A stretch of 47,574 nucleotides of DNA from Devosia sp. GTDB lineage: Bacteria; Pseudomonadota; Alphaproteobacteria; Rhizobiales; Devosiaceae. This document shows, piece after piece, positions 1-7,011 of the stretch. A model generated the notes under the pieces. The model was given only the letters and a program-made list of their open reading frames with translations, searched no databases and was not told the DNA's origin. The stretch covers positions 1 to 47,574 of the forward strand of contig NZ_JAUYGL010000012.1 of the NCBI RefSeq assembly GCF_030689745.1. Direction: 5' to 3'. Within the stretch, counting starts at the first letter, position 1; each line of letters opens with the position of its first letter. Made by a program: the position numbers and the translations under genes.

Positions 1-1028
1 TTGAATATCAGCGTCCCCGCATTGGCGACGGGGCCGGTGATAGTGCCTTCGGTGCCGCCATTGCCGATCTGCAGAGTGCCACCGTTGATTGTCGTTCCGC
101 CGGTATGAGCAGCGTTGCCGGTCAAGATCAGCGTACCAGCCCCGGACTTTGTCACAACACCGGTGCCGCTGATATTGCCGCCGAATGTCGAGGTGTCACT
201 GTGGTCAAACGCCAGGGTGCCGGAATTGGCAACATTGCCCAGTATGGTGCCTGCGGCGCCGCCCTCTCCGACCTGCAGGATGCCGGAACTGGAACTGGTC
301 AATGCGCCGTTCCAGGTCCCGATATTGACGATCGTGCCTGTATTGGCCAGCACATCACCATTCCAGGTTCCGGTATTAAGGATGGTGCCGGCATTGGTCT
401 GGACATCGCCGTTCCAAATGCTCTCGGCATAATAGTTGGAAATATAGTCATCATTGCTGACTATATTGCCCTCCCATCGTCCGCCATTGAATATGTCGTC
501 GGCATTGGACCAGATATCTCCGATCCATATGCCCTCCAGATCGTAATTATCGATAACGGAGCTGTTACTGTGGATATTACCGATCCAGATACTGGTGTCC
601 GCATTGACGATGGTGCCCGTGTTTTCCCATATATCACCGTTCCAAGTGCTGTTTAACCGAGATTCGATGTAGTCGTTATTGAGCTCAACATTTCCGCACC
701 AGTCACCGCCCTCCTGTTTTAACACGCTATTATTGACCAGCACGTGTTCGATACGCTGAGGTCGTGCCATATCGCCACTCACGGCTGCCGACTGCGGTGC
801 GCTCGAGGTGCACGTTTGTGCCCGCGCGCCGTGGACGCCTGAGAATAGGGCAGTGCCAGCGATGCCCACCAATAGTGCAATGAGCAGGGGTGTCGGAGTG
901 CGGAATTGTGCAGGCAATACGGGCAGTTGCTTGAAAGATGGCACGAAAACACCGCACTTTGAACGAATCGGCGGCGACTTTGTGGTCAGCAGTCCATCGT
1001 GGCAATGCCGAAAAGCCGTGGAGGGCAT
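1..1028 (-). CDS. Autotransporter-type secreted repeat protein, N-terminal part (runs off the left edge)
   Basis: An open frame on the minus strand runs from ATG at 1028 to the window edge (about 342 residues, no stop). A GTG at 944 is an alternative start, giving a shorter n-region before the signal. A hydrophobic signal core (LLIALLVGIAGTALFS) is followed by a likely cleavage site after GARAQ. Next come about eight repeats of 17-21 residues with pattern W-x-G-[DN]-[IV]-x2-N-x3-[IV]-x-N, then autotransporter-associated beta-strand (PATR-type) repeats such as GAGTLILTGNAAHTGGTTI and GGTLQIGNGGTEGTI. PATR repeats are known from passenger domains of type V autotransporters, which form beta-helices at the cell surface. 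The C-terminal beta-barrel would lie outside the window, so the secretion class is inferred. The repeat stretch is visibly richer in A+T than neighbouring genes, which may mean acquisition or repeat-driven composition. Confidence 0.8.
   Translation of the reverse strand, partial: MPSTAFRHCHDGLLTTKSPPIRSKCGVFVPSFKQLPVLPAQFRTPTPLLIALLVGIAGTALFSGVHGARAQTCTSSAPQSAAVSGDMARPQRIEHVLVNNSVLKQEGGDWCGNVELNNDYIESRLNSTWNGDIWENTGTIVNADTSIWIGNIHSNSSVIDNYDLEGIWIGDIWSNADDIFNGGRWEGNIVSNDDYISNYYAESIWNGDVQTNAGTILNTGTWNGDVLANTGTIVNIGTWNGALTSSSSGILQVGEGGAAGTILGNVANSGTLAFDHSDTSTFGGNISGTGVVTKSGAGTLILTGNAAHTGGTTINGGTLQIGNGGTEGTITGPVANAGTLIF
298..705 (-). repeat. Tandem W-x-G-[DN] protein repeats inside the autotransporter-type gene
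   Basis: Reading the minus strand, successive units are DWCGNVELNNDYIES, TWNGDIWENTGTIVN, IWIGNIHSNSSVIDN, IWIGDIWSNADDIFN, RWEGNIVSNDDYISN, IWNGDVQTNAGTILN and TWNGDVLANTGTIVN, ending with a degenerate TWNGALTSS unit. Each has a Trp, a Gly two residues later and Asn-rich turns, typical of one coil of a beta-solenoid. Unit length varies from 17 to 21 residues because of short insertions between the motifs. The match to the following PATR repeats is weak, so this is a distinct module. Confidence 0.7.
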
Positions 1029-1583
1029 TTTGCCCTGTATGGTAATAGTATGTCGCCAGCTTTTAACACGCGGCGATAATGACATTGATGACGTGCCTCA
1101 CTGGGCGCTCAGTGTATCAAGTGTCCGCTTGTCCAATTTCGCCACCAAAAGCCGCCAGTCCCCTTCCCACCCCATTTTTGACATGCAGCAGGCCTTCACC
1201 TTGCCCCTGCCTGCATATGGGAAGGAGCGATGGCAATCCTGGCTGATTTATCCCCGCCCCTCGAACCGCGCGCATACTCTGCCCATCACCCCGCATGGGC
1301 GGCCTGCAGGCGAACAGTGGCGGGGTGAGCCGGGTGTGGTCTTTGCCTGCCGCACAGGTTCCAGTCCGGCCGTGTGGGGGCGAGCGATCCCCGTGCCGCC
1401 GTACAGTTCCAAAAACCGGCGCCCCGAGGCGGTTTCGTCTCACTATTTTTACTTTACCAGAGGCGAAAGCCGTCTCGGGGTCCGCTCGCTTGTGACAACC
1501 GCATTTCAGGCGGCGCCTTGGCGTGCTTGCCCCTCGCCGCCAGCTATGGAACACCTTGGTCCTGTTCTGTTCGGAGTCTGACC
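1029..1583. other. Long intergenic region without a supported gene
   Basis: This stretch separates the divergent autotransporter-type gene and the M32 peptidase. Open frames here have no recognisable domain and overlap one another, so none is called. The only clear structure is the long inverted repeat at 1422-1480. Promoters for both flanking genes should lie here, but I see no convincing -35/-10 pair. Confidence 0.5.
1422..1480. repeat. Long imperfect inverted repeat (20-bp stem)
   Basis: Arm 1422-1441 (CCCCGAGGCGGTTTCGTCTC) pairs with arm 1460-1480 (reading GAGGCGAAAGCC then GTCTCGGGG). There are 20 base pairs including two G-U wobbles and a single bulged G at 1469. The 18-nt loop is A+T-rich. 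The structure lies about 100 nt upstream of the M32 peptidase start. It is not followed by a T-run on the plus strand, so it is not a classical terminator. It could be a leader RNA hairpin or the remnant of a small palindromic element. Confidence 0.6.
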
Positions 1584-3074
1584 TTGTCCTTCCAAAAACT
1601 CGACGATCTTGGCCGCAAACTCGAATCGCTGGAACATGCCCTCTCCATTCTGGGCGCTGACGAGGCCACCCACATGGCGGTCGGTGGCGGCGAAAAGCGG
1701 GCCGAAGCCATGGCCAATCTGGCCGGCATGTATCACGCCCAGGCCACCGCGCCCGAGATCGCCGACTGGATCGAGGCCGCCCGCCCCGAAACCGAAGACC
1801 AGACCCTGGCGCTGGCCGAATTCCGGCGCCAATACATCAACGCCACCTGCCTGCCCACCGAATTTGTCGAGCGCCGCACTGCCGCCACCATGCGTTCCGA
1901 ACAGCTCTGGCGCGAGCTGCGTCCCAAGGGCGATTGGGACAGCTTCCTGCCGGCGCTGGAAGGCGTCGTTGCCCTGGTGCGCGAAGAGGCCCAGCTGCGC
2001 GCCGACGCGCTGGGGCTGGCCCCCTATGACGCGCTGATGGATCAGTATGACCCCGGCAACCGCACCGCCGATCTCGACCCGGTCTTCGCCGATCTCAAGA
2101 GCTTCCTCACCGGCTTCGTGCCGCAGGCGCTCGACGCCCAGGAGGCCCGCCTCGCCAGACGCCCGCGCAAGCCGCTGAACGGCCCCTACCCGATTGATAG
2201 GCAGCGCGAACTGGGCCTGGCCGCCATGCGCGCCGTCGGCTTTGATTTCACCCATGGCTCGCTCGCCGTCTCGCACCACCCCTTCTGCGGCGGCGTGCCC
2301 ACCGATGTGCGCATGACCACGCGCTATCGCACCGACGAGTTCCTCAGCGCGCTGATGGGCGTACTGCACGAAACCGGCCACGCGCTTTACGAGCAGGGCC
2401 TGCCCAAGGCCTGGTCGCACTGGCCGCTGGGCAAGGCACGCGGCATGGGCATCCATGAAAGCCAGAGCCTGTTCGTGGAAATGCAGCTCGCCCGCAGCCC
2501 CGAATTCTGGGAATTCGCCCTGCCGCTGGTGCACCTGCATCTGGGCGAGGACGCCATCCCCGGCTGGCAAACCGCCGATATCCTGAGCGAGGTGAACTTC
2601 GTCCAGCGCGGCTATATCCGCGTCGACGCCGACGAGGTCACCTACCCGCTGCACGTCATCCTGCGCTACGAACTGGAGCAGGATCTGGTCGCGGGCCAGC
2701 TCGAGGCCAGCCAGATCCCCGAGGCCTGGGACGCCAAGATGACCCAGTATCTCGGCCTCTCCACCATCAACGACCCCAAGGACGGCCCGATGCAGGACGT
2801 GCACTGGCCCGGTGGCGCCTTTGGCTATTTCCCCAGCTACACCCTGGGCGCCATGATCGCCGCCCAGCAATGGGCCGCGCTGGAAAAGGCCCAGCCCAAC
2901 CTGCGCGCAGACATCGCCAGGGGCGATTTCACCGGCGTCAATCAGTGGCGGGCCGAGCATATCTGGAGCCAGGGATCGCGCTGGTCGACCCCCGAACTGA
3001 TCACCAAAGCGACGGGTCAGCCCCTCAACGCCGACATCTTCAAGGCTCATCTGAAGGCGAGGTACTTGGCGTAA
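1584..3074 (+). CDS. M32 family metallocarboxypeptidase (thermostable carboxypeptidase 1 type)
   Basis: The product of 496 residues is the usual length for M32 (carboxypeptidase Taq) enzymes, zinc-dependent cytoplasmic peptidases that remove C-terminal residues from peptides. The zinc motif HETGH is at residues 262-266, followed by the family motif GIHESQSLF with the third ligand glutamate about 27 residues on. Further family signatures are DVRMTTRY and the C-terminal GYFPSYTLGAMIAAQ. I start at TTG 1584 because GGAG lies 7 nt upstream (1574-1577 region) and the protein then begins with the conserved helical N-terminus; an upstream in-frame start at 1374 would add 70 residues of low-complexity sequence. 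It stands alone: the neighbours are a divergent gene and a repeat-rich spacer. Confidence 0.9.
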   Translation: MSFQKLDDLGRKLESLEHALSILGADEATHMAVGGGEKRAEAMANLAGMYHAQATAPEIADWIEAARPETEDQTLALAEFRRQYINATCLPTEFVERRTAATMRSEQLWRELRPKGDWDSFLPALEGVVALVREEAQLRADALGLAPYDALMDQYDPGNRTADLDPVFADLKSFLTGFVPQALDAQEARLARRPRKPLNGPYPIDRQRELGLAAMRAVGFDFTHGSLAVSHHPFCGGVPTDVRMTTRYRTDEFLSALMGVLHETGHALYEQGLPKAWSHWPLGKARGMGIHESQSLFVEMQLARSPEFWEFALPLVHLHLGEDAIPGWQTADILSEVNFVQRGYIRVDADEVTYPLHVILRYELEQDLVAGQLEASQIPEAWDAKMTQYLGLSTINDPKDGPMQDVHWPGGAFGYFPSYTLGAMIAAQQWAALEKAQPNLRADIARGDFTGVNQWRAEHIWSQGSRWSTPELITKATGQPLNADIFKAHLKARYLA

Positions 3075-3095
3075 GTCTGGATGTTTCAGTCGACA

Positions 3096-3260
3096 CCCTC
3101 CCCCTTGCGGGGAGGGATCAAGGGTGGGGGTGGTTTGGCCCGAATATCGGGGCTCACAACACCCCCTCCCAACCTCCCCATCCAGGGGAGGGAGGCGCCA
3201 GTTCCGATGCCAGTGCTCATCGCCTCCCTCCCCTTGCGGGGAGGGATCAAGGGTGGGGTG
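3096..3260. repeat. GC-rich intergenic repeat with two near-identical direct copies
   Basis: The unit CTTGCGGGGAGGGATCAAGG followed by GTGGGG occurs at about 3096-3130 and again at 3223-3260. Both are preceded by a C-rich CCCTCC stretch that can pair with the GGGAGGG. Between them, 3160-3195 holds a related C-rich/G-rich pair (CCCCATCCAGGGGAGGGAGG). Such CCCTCCCC-TTG-CGGGGAGGG palindromes are common dispersed intergenic elements in Hyphomicrobiales; that identification rests on memory of the family. It sits just after the peptidase gene stop and may act in mRNA 3' processing or termination. Confidence 0.65.
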
Positions 3261-3286
3261 ACGGGCTGAACACCGGATACCCAAAC

Positions 3287-3314
3287 TTGACATCCTGGCC
3301 CCGCTGCCTATCTT
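3287..3314 (+). promoter_or_regulatory. Probable sigma70-type promoter for the ABC-F gene
   Basis: TTGACA at 3287-3292 is a perfect -35 hexamer. TATCTT at 3309-3314 is a good -10, with a 16-bp spacer. Transcription would start near 3321, leaving a leader of about 80 nt before the ABC-F start at 3404. That leader contains a short open frame (3349-3453). Confidence 0.6.
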
Positions 3315-3403
3315 CCCATCACCCGCAGCACTGACCGGACGGTACCCCATGGATAGCACGATGACCGACTGCCTCGCCCGCATCGCTCATCTGGAATCCG
3401 TCC

Positions 3404-5011
3404 ATGCCCGTCTCCGTTTCCCTGCACCAGCTCTCCTGGTCCACGCCCGATAACCAGCCGCTTTTCACCGATCTCGAGCTCTCCTTCGGCCCCGGCCGCA
3501 CCGGGCTGATCGGCCGCAACGGCACGGGCAAATCCACCCTGCTCCGCCTCATTGCCGGACTTGTCCCCCCCGCCGCCGGATCGGTTACCCTTGCCGGAAC
3601 ACTCGGCATGCTGGAGCAATCGGTACAAGTGGAACATGACGCGACCGTCGCCGACCATCTTGGGGTTTCCCAGGCCATGGCTTTGCTCGACCGGCTCGAA
3701 CAGGGCCGGGGCAGCGTCGAGGATGCCGGCGAGGCGGACTGGTCCCTGCCTGGCCGCATCCAGGCGGCGCTGCAGCAGGTCGGCCTGCCCGAATTCGCCC
3801 CCGACCGGCGCCTCGATACGCTCAGCGGCGGCCAGCGCACCCGCCTGTCGCTGGCCCGGCTGATCCTGGCCCAGCCCGATATCATCCTGCTCGACGAGCC
3901 GACCAACAATCTCGACGCCGATGGCCGCGAGGCCGTGGCCAACCTGCTGCGGGACTGGCGTGGCGCCGCCATCGTGGTCAGCCATGACCGCGCTTTGCTG
4001 CGCGAAATGGACGCCATTGTCGAACTGACCAGCCTGGGCGCCCGCACCTATGGCGGCAACTGGGATCTCTACGCCGAACGCAAGGCACTGGAGTTGGCCG
4101 CGGCCGAGCACGATCTGGCCAGTTCGGAACGCAAAATTGCCGAGATCGACCGCAAGCTGCAGGCCGTGGCCGAGAAAAAGGCACGCAAGGACGGCGCGGG
4201 CAAGCGCAAGGCGGCCAAGGGTGACATCCCCCGCATCATGCTGGGCGGCATGAAGGAGAATGCCGAAAATACCAGTGGCGAAGGCGCCCGCCTCGCCGAC
4301 CGCCTGCGCAGCCAGGCCGCCGAGGCCGCCAGTGCCGCCCGCGCTCGGGTGGAAGTGCTCACGCCGTTGACCGTGACCCTGACCCCCACCGGTCTGCCCC
4401 AGGGCCGCACCGTGCTGCAGGCCGATACGCTCAGCGGGGGTCCCGATCCGCTCGGCCCAGTCATCCGCGATTTTTCCCTGCATCTGGCCGGGCCCGAGCG
4501 CGTCGCCATTACCGGCCCCAATGGCGCGGGCAAGACCAGCCTGCTGCGCCTGCTCACCGGCGACCTGCCGCCCGTGTCCGGCACCGCCCGCATCCACCTG
4601 GCTTTTGCCCTGCTTGACCAGACCGTCAGCCTGCTCGATCCGGCCCTGAGCATTCGCGACAATTTCCGCGCCCTCAATCCCGCAGCCGACGAAAACACCT
4701 GCCGCTCGGCTCTGGCCCGCTTCATGTTTCGCGCCGATGCGGCGCTGCAGCGCGTCGGCACGCTCAGCGGGGGCGAGACCTTGCGGGCGGGTCTCGCCTG
4801 CACCATTGGCGGCAATGCCCCGCCGCAACTGCTGATCCTGGACGAACCGACCAACCATCTCGACATCGAGACCATTGCCCAGGTCGAAGCCGGGCTGCGC
4901 GGCTACGATGGCGCCCTGCTGGTGGTCAGCCATGACGCGGCTTTTCTCGACGCCATCGGCATTACCCGCACCATCGCTCTGGGCCCTGCCCCCATCCTGA
5001 ACCCAGGCTGA
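3404..5011 (+). CDS. ABC-F family ATPase (ribosome-associated, duplicated ABC domains)
   Basis: The 535-residue protein has two ABC ATPase domains and no membrane segment, the ABC-F architecture. Domain 1: Walker A GRNGTGKST (residues 37-45), signature LSGGQRTRLSLARL, Walker B IILLDEPTNNLD. Domain 2: Walker A GPNGAGKTS, signature LSGGETLRAGLAC, Walker B LLILDEPTNHLD. Between them lies a basic helical linker (EIDRKLQAVAEKKARK onward), where ABC-F proteins reach the ribosomal P-site tRNA. The family acts on stalled ribosomes or in translation regulation; some members give antibiotic resistance, but nothing here shows that. Start at ATG 3404, with GGAA about 9 nt upstream. A 34-codon frame at 3349-3453 overlaps the start out of frame and might be a regulatory leader; such attenuation is known for some ABC-F genes, but here it is only a possibility. 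Confidence 0.9.
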   Translation: MPVSVSLHQLSWSTPDNQPLFTDLELSFGPGRTGLIGRNGTGKSTLLRLIAGLVPPAAGSVTLAGTLGMLEQSVQVEHDATVADHLGVSQAMALLDRLEQGRGSVEDAGEADWSLPGRIQAALQQVGLPEFAPDRRLDTLSGGQRTRLSLARLILAQPDIILLDEPTNNLDADGREAVANLLRDWRGAAIVVSHDRALLREMDAIVELTSLGARTYGGNWDLYAERKALELAAAEHDLASSERKIAEIDRKLQAVAEKKARKDGAGKRKAAKGDIPRIMLGGMKENAENTSGEGARLADRLRSQAAEAASAARARVEVLTPLTVTLTPTGLPQGRTVLQADTLSGGPDPLGPVIRDFSLHLAGPERVAITGPNGAGKTSLLRLLTGDLPPVSGTARIHLAFALLDQTVSLLDPALSIRDNFRALNPAADENTCRSALARFMFRADAALQRVGTLSGGETLRAGLACTIGGNAPPQLLILDEPTNHLDIETIAQVEAGLRGYDGALLVVSHDAAFLDAIGITRTIALGPAPILNPG

Positions 5012-5105
5012 ATTGCGGGTTCAGGCTCGGTTCGACGGCACGGGTCTATCTCTGGGTCATCGGCAAGAAGCGCTTCGCAGGAAGTGCAGCCAGCAGGAGA
5101 GACCC

Positions 5106-5537
5106 ATGCAGCGCACCATCGTCACCACCGCAATCGCCGCCATCATCGCCATCACCGCCCTGCCCGCCATGGCCAATGACGTCTTGATCGACCAGTCCGG
5201 CTACAGCCACAGCGCCGGCGGCAGCCAGACCGGCTGGTACAACCGCCTCGGCGTGCAGCAGAGCGGCAGCTGGAACACTGCCACCGGCCGCCAGACCGGC
5301 GACCGCAATATTGGCGCCATTGGCCAGCAAGGTCGCTACAACCGGGCCGAAACCATCCAGCGCGGCAATCGCAACGCCGCCGGCATCGGCCAGTTCGGCG
5401 ACAACCACAACGCGATCATCAGCCAGGACGGCAATGGCAACATCACCGCTGGCGTGCAGGTGGGCAATGGCTGCAACGCCAATGTCGTCCAGGGCGGCAG
5501 TGGCAATGTCACCGCCTTCGTCCAGGTCTGCGACTAA
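5106..5537 (+). CDS. csgA: Curlin subunit (CsgA/CsgB-like amyloid protein)
   Basis: The product has 143 residues with a Sec signal peptide (MQRTIVTTAIAAIIAITALP, cleavage after AMA). The rest is curlin repeats with spaced Gln and Asn residues: QSGSWNTATGRQTGDRNIGA, QQGRYNRAETIQRGNRNAAG, QFGDNHNAIISQDGNGNITA, with further degenerate copies. Curlins are exported through CsgG and polymerise into extracellular amyloid fibres for adhesion and biofilm. ATG 5106 is chosen because AGGAGA lies 5 nt upstream and it gives a clean signal peptide. Two cysteines occur in the last repeats (NGCNANVV and the C-terminal QVCD), unusual because E. coli CsgA has none in its mature core. The major or minor role cannot be settled from sequence. 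csgG, csgE and csgF are not in the window. Confidence 0.85.
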   Translation: MQRTIVTTAIAAIIAITALPAMANDVLIDQSGYSHSAGGSQTGWYNRLGVQQSGSWNTATGRQTGDRNIGAIGQQGRYNRAETIQRGNRNAAGIGQFGDNHNAIISQDGNGNITAGVQVGNGCNANVVQGGSGNVTAFVQVCD

Positions 5538-5599
5538 TCCCCGTCACCGCAGCTGACACTACAATGCCAGCCAGCCGCATTCACCAGGAGGATATGCCA

Positions 5600-5983
5600 A
5601 TGACCTCGTTCACCCGGGCCCTGCCCCTGCTCCTTGGCCTCGGCATGGTGGCCGGCGCTGCATCCGCCGGCATGGCCAATGCCGACACCCCCGCGCCCCG
5701 CTGCACCATTGTCGAGCACACTCAGAATGGCATGCGCAGCATCGAGGGCTCCGTGCTGAGCCCCAGGGCAGTCACCGGCGAGTATCGCCTTGCCATCAAG
5801 ACCCGCACAAACGGCAATTCGTCCAGCGTCAGCCAGGGTGGGGTCTTTGCCGCACCCGCCGATGAGCCGGTCTCGGTCGGCCAGGTAATGATCAATGCCG
5901 AGGCCCGCTACAGCGTGGATTTTTCCATCGCCGTGGGCGGCCAGACCATCGAGTGCGCCCAGCCCGACGCGCGCTTCACCTGA
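5600..5983 (+). CDS. csgH: CsgH-like curli assembly protein
   Basis: This 127-residue protein has a signal peptide (TRALPLLLGLGMVAGAASA) and a mature beta-sandwich-like domain with motifs EGSVLSPRAVTGEYRLAIKT, SSSVSQGGVFAA and YSVDFSIAVGGQTIEC. These match what I recall of CsgH, the periplasmic alphaproteobacterial curli protein that limits premature curlin assembly, a role like CsgC of enterobacteria. It sits between two curlin genes, which supports the call. ATG 5600 is preferred: AGGAGG at 5586-5591 is 8 nt upstream, while the in-frame ATG at 5594 would be only 2 nt from it. Two cysteines flank the domain (PRCTIVEH and IECAQPD). Confidence 0.75.
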   Translation: MTSFTRALPLLLGLGMVAGAASAGMANADTPAPRCTIVEHTQNGMRSIEGSVLSPRAVTGEYRLAIKTRTNGNSSSVSQGGVFAAPADEPVSVGQVMINAEARYSVDFSIAVGGQTIECAQPDARFT

Positions 5984-6105
5984 GGCGCCGCCGCTTGGCG
6001 CCGGCTGAACCGGAAATGAAGGCACCGCTCCAAACCGGTTCAGCCAGCCTCCTTCAATCTCTGTCCACTGCCTGCAAAGCATCAGCGTCAAACGGGAGAA
6101 ACGCC

Positions 6106-6561
6106 ATGACCACAAGCATGACCACCAGCAAGACCACCAGCATCACCACCAAACTGCTCAAGCTATTCGTTCCCGCTGCTACCGCCCTGGTCATTGGCGT
6201 GGCCGGCATGACCACACCGGCCACCGCTGGCGGCCAGTTCACCTTCAGCTATGCCCCCCAGGGCAGCGAGCAGCAGCAGGTGCTTAGTCTGGGCCTGTTG
6301 GCGCTCTCGCTGGTCAATGGCGTGTCCGATCCCGGTGCCAATGTGCGCCAGCACGGCAGCTTCAACAGCGCAGGGGTCAATCAGGGTGGGCGCAACAATA
6401 GCGGCCTGATCGTGCAGGAGGGCAATGGCCATCACGGCACCATCGAACAGCGCGGCGACAACAACAATTGCGCCCTGCTGCAGTTCGGCGAAAACACCCA
6501 TGGTCAATGCGCCCAGTTCGGCAACAATCAGACCGGCCTGACCACCGTCTTCGGTTTTTGA
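6106..6561 (+). CDS. Second curlin-repeat protein
   Basis: The product has 151 residues. ATG 6106 follows GGGAGA at a spacing of 6 nt. A Thr-rich n-region (MTTSMTTSKTTSITTK) precedes a hydrophobic signal core (LFVPAATALVIGVAGM) and a cleavage site near ATAGG. After a non-repeat segment (about residues 45-80, rich in Gln and Leu), five curlin-type repeats follow: QHGSFNSAGVNQGGRNNSGL, QEGNGHHGTIEQRGDNNNCA, QFGENTHGQCAQFGNNQTGL. It lies downstream of csgA-like and csgH and is probably in the same operon. The leading non-repeat segment may make it the nucleator (CsgB-like), but this is inference. It also has two cysteines in adjacent repeats, as in the first curlin. Confidence 0.8.
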   Translation: MTTSMTTSKTTSITTKLLKLFVPAATALVIGVAGMTTPATAGGQFTFSYAPQGSEQQQVLSLGLLALSLVNGVSDPGANVRQHGSFNSAGVNQGGRNNSGLIVQEGNGHHGTIEQRGDNNNCALLQFGENTHGQCAQFGNNQTGLTTVFGF

Positions 6562-6585
6562 TCAGCGCCGCGGCAACACACCAGC

Positions 6586-6607
6586 GGGGCCAGCCGGCCC
6601 CGTTTGG
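6586..6607 (+). terminator. Probable intrinsic terminator after the curli genes
   Basis: GGGGCC (6586-6591), loop AGCC, GGCCCC (6596-6601) then GTTTGG. The 6-bp GC stem is followed by only a short T-run, so termination may be weak. It separates the curli genes from the ars operon. Confidence 0.45.
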
Positions 6608-6636
6608 CGTTTCAGGGCTTTACAGCCGCTCAATCC

Positions 6637-6656
6637 ATCGATAAATCTCGATATAT
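6637..6656 (+). promoter_or_regulatory. Candidate ArsR operator overlapping the arsR start
   Basis: ATCGATAAATCTCGATATAT carries TCGA-N6-TCGA and two CGATA copies and lies directly on the arsR start codon (6655). ArsR/SmtB repressors bind A+T-rich interrupted repeats near their own promoter and release them when As(III) binds. No Shine-Dalgarno precedes ATG 6655, so the mRNA may have a very short or no leader. The site is inferred from position and symmetry. Confidence 0.45.
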
Positions 6657-7011
6657 GGAATCCAATCAGGCTATCGACGTCTTCGCCGCCCTCTCCCAGG
6701 CCACCCGTCTCGACGCCTTCCGGCTTGTCATGGCCCATGAGCCGCAGGGCCTGCCCGCCGGCGAGATCGCCCGTCATCTCGACGTACCGCAAAACACCAT
6801 GTCGACCCATCTGGCCATCCTGACCCGCGCCGGTCTGATCGAGGCCGAGCGCCAGGGCCGCTCCATCGTTTATCGTGCCGTGATTGAGCGCGTGCGCGAG
6901 ATAACGAACTTCCTGGTGCAGGATTGCTGCGGCGGCCGCCCCGAACTGTGCGACCCGCTGATTGCCGATATCACCCCCTGTTGCAGCCCCAAGGAAGCGC
7001 ACCATGCCTGA
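6655..7011 (+). CDS. arsR: ArsR family arsenic-responsive repressor
   Basis: The 118-residue protein is a winged-helix regulator: AALSQATRLDAFRLVM, the recognition region ARHLDVPQNTMSTHLAIL, and the wing segment AERQGRSIVYRAV. Cysteine pairs near the C-terminus (QDCCGGRPELC and TPCCSPK) are good candidates for As(III) binding; the C-terminal placement differs from the ELCVCDL site of E. coli ArsR. It heads the arsenic operon and overlaps the next gene by 8 nt, so repression of the whole operon is expected. The start at ATG 6655 gives the normal N-terminus; an upstream TTG at 6604 would add unrelated residues and place the candidate operator inside the gene. Confidence 0.9.
   Translation: MESNQAIDVFAALSQATRLDAFRLVMAHEPQGLPAGEIARHLDVPQNTMSTHLAILTRAGLIEAERQGRSIVYRAVIERVREITNFLVQDCCGGRPELCDPLIADITPCCSPKEAHHA

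Noticed and set aside
105..656. Open frame of 183 codons on the plus strand
   Set aside because: It is antisense to the repeat protein encoded on the minus strand; no ribosome site or domain, and its repetitive Gly/Ile/Asp pattern mirrors the codons of the opposite strand.
1351..1367. GGTTCCAGTCC-like stretch resembling a tRNA T-arm
   Set aside because: The flanking bases cannot form the T-stem and no acceptor or anticodon arm is present nearby.
3096..3260. Two direct repeats as a possible CRISPR array
   Set aside because: Only two copies, unequal flanks and no cas genes; it fits dispersed intergenic elements better.
1506..3383. Long minus-strand frame of 625 codons over the M32 peptidase
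   Set aside because: Its Gly/Gln/Ala-rich translation is a shadow of the high-G+C gene on the plus strand; no motifs.
3308..4933. Minus-strand frame of 541 codons over the ABC-F gene
   Set aside because: Shadow of the ABC-F reading frame; composition is typical of antisense frames.
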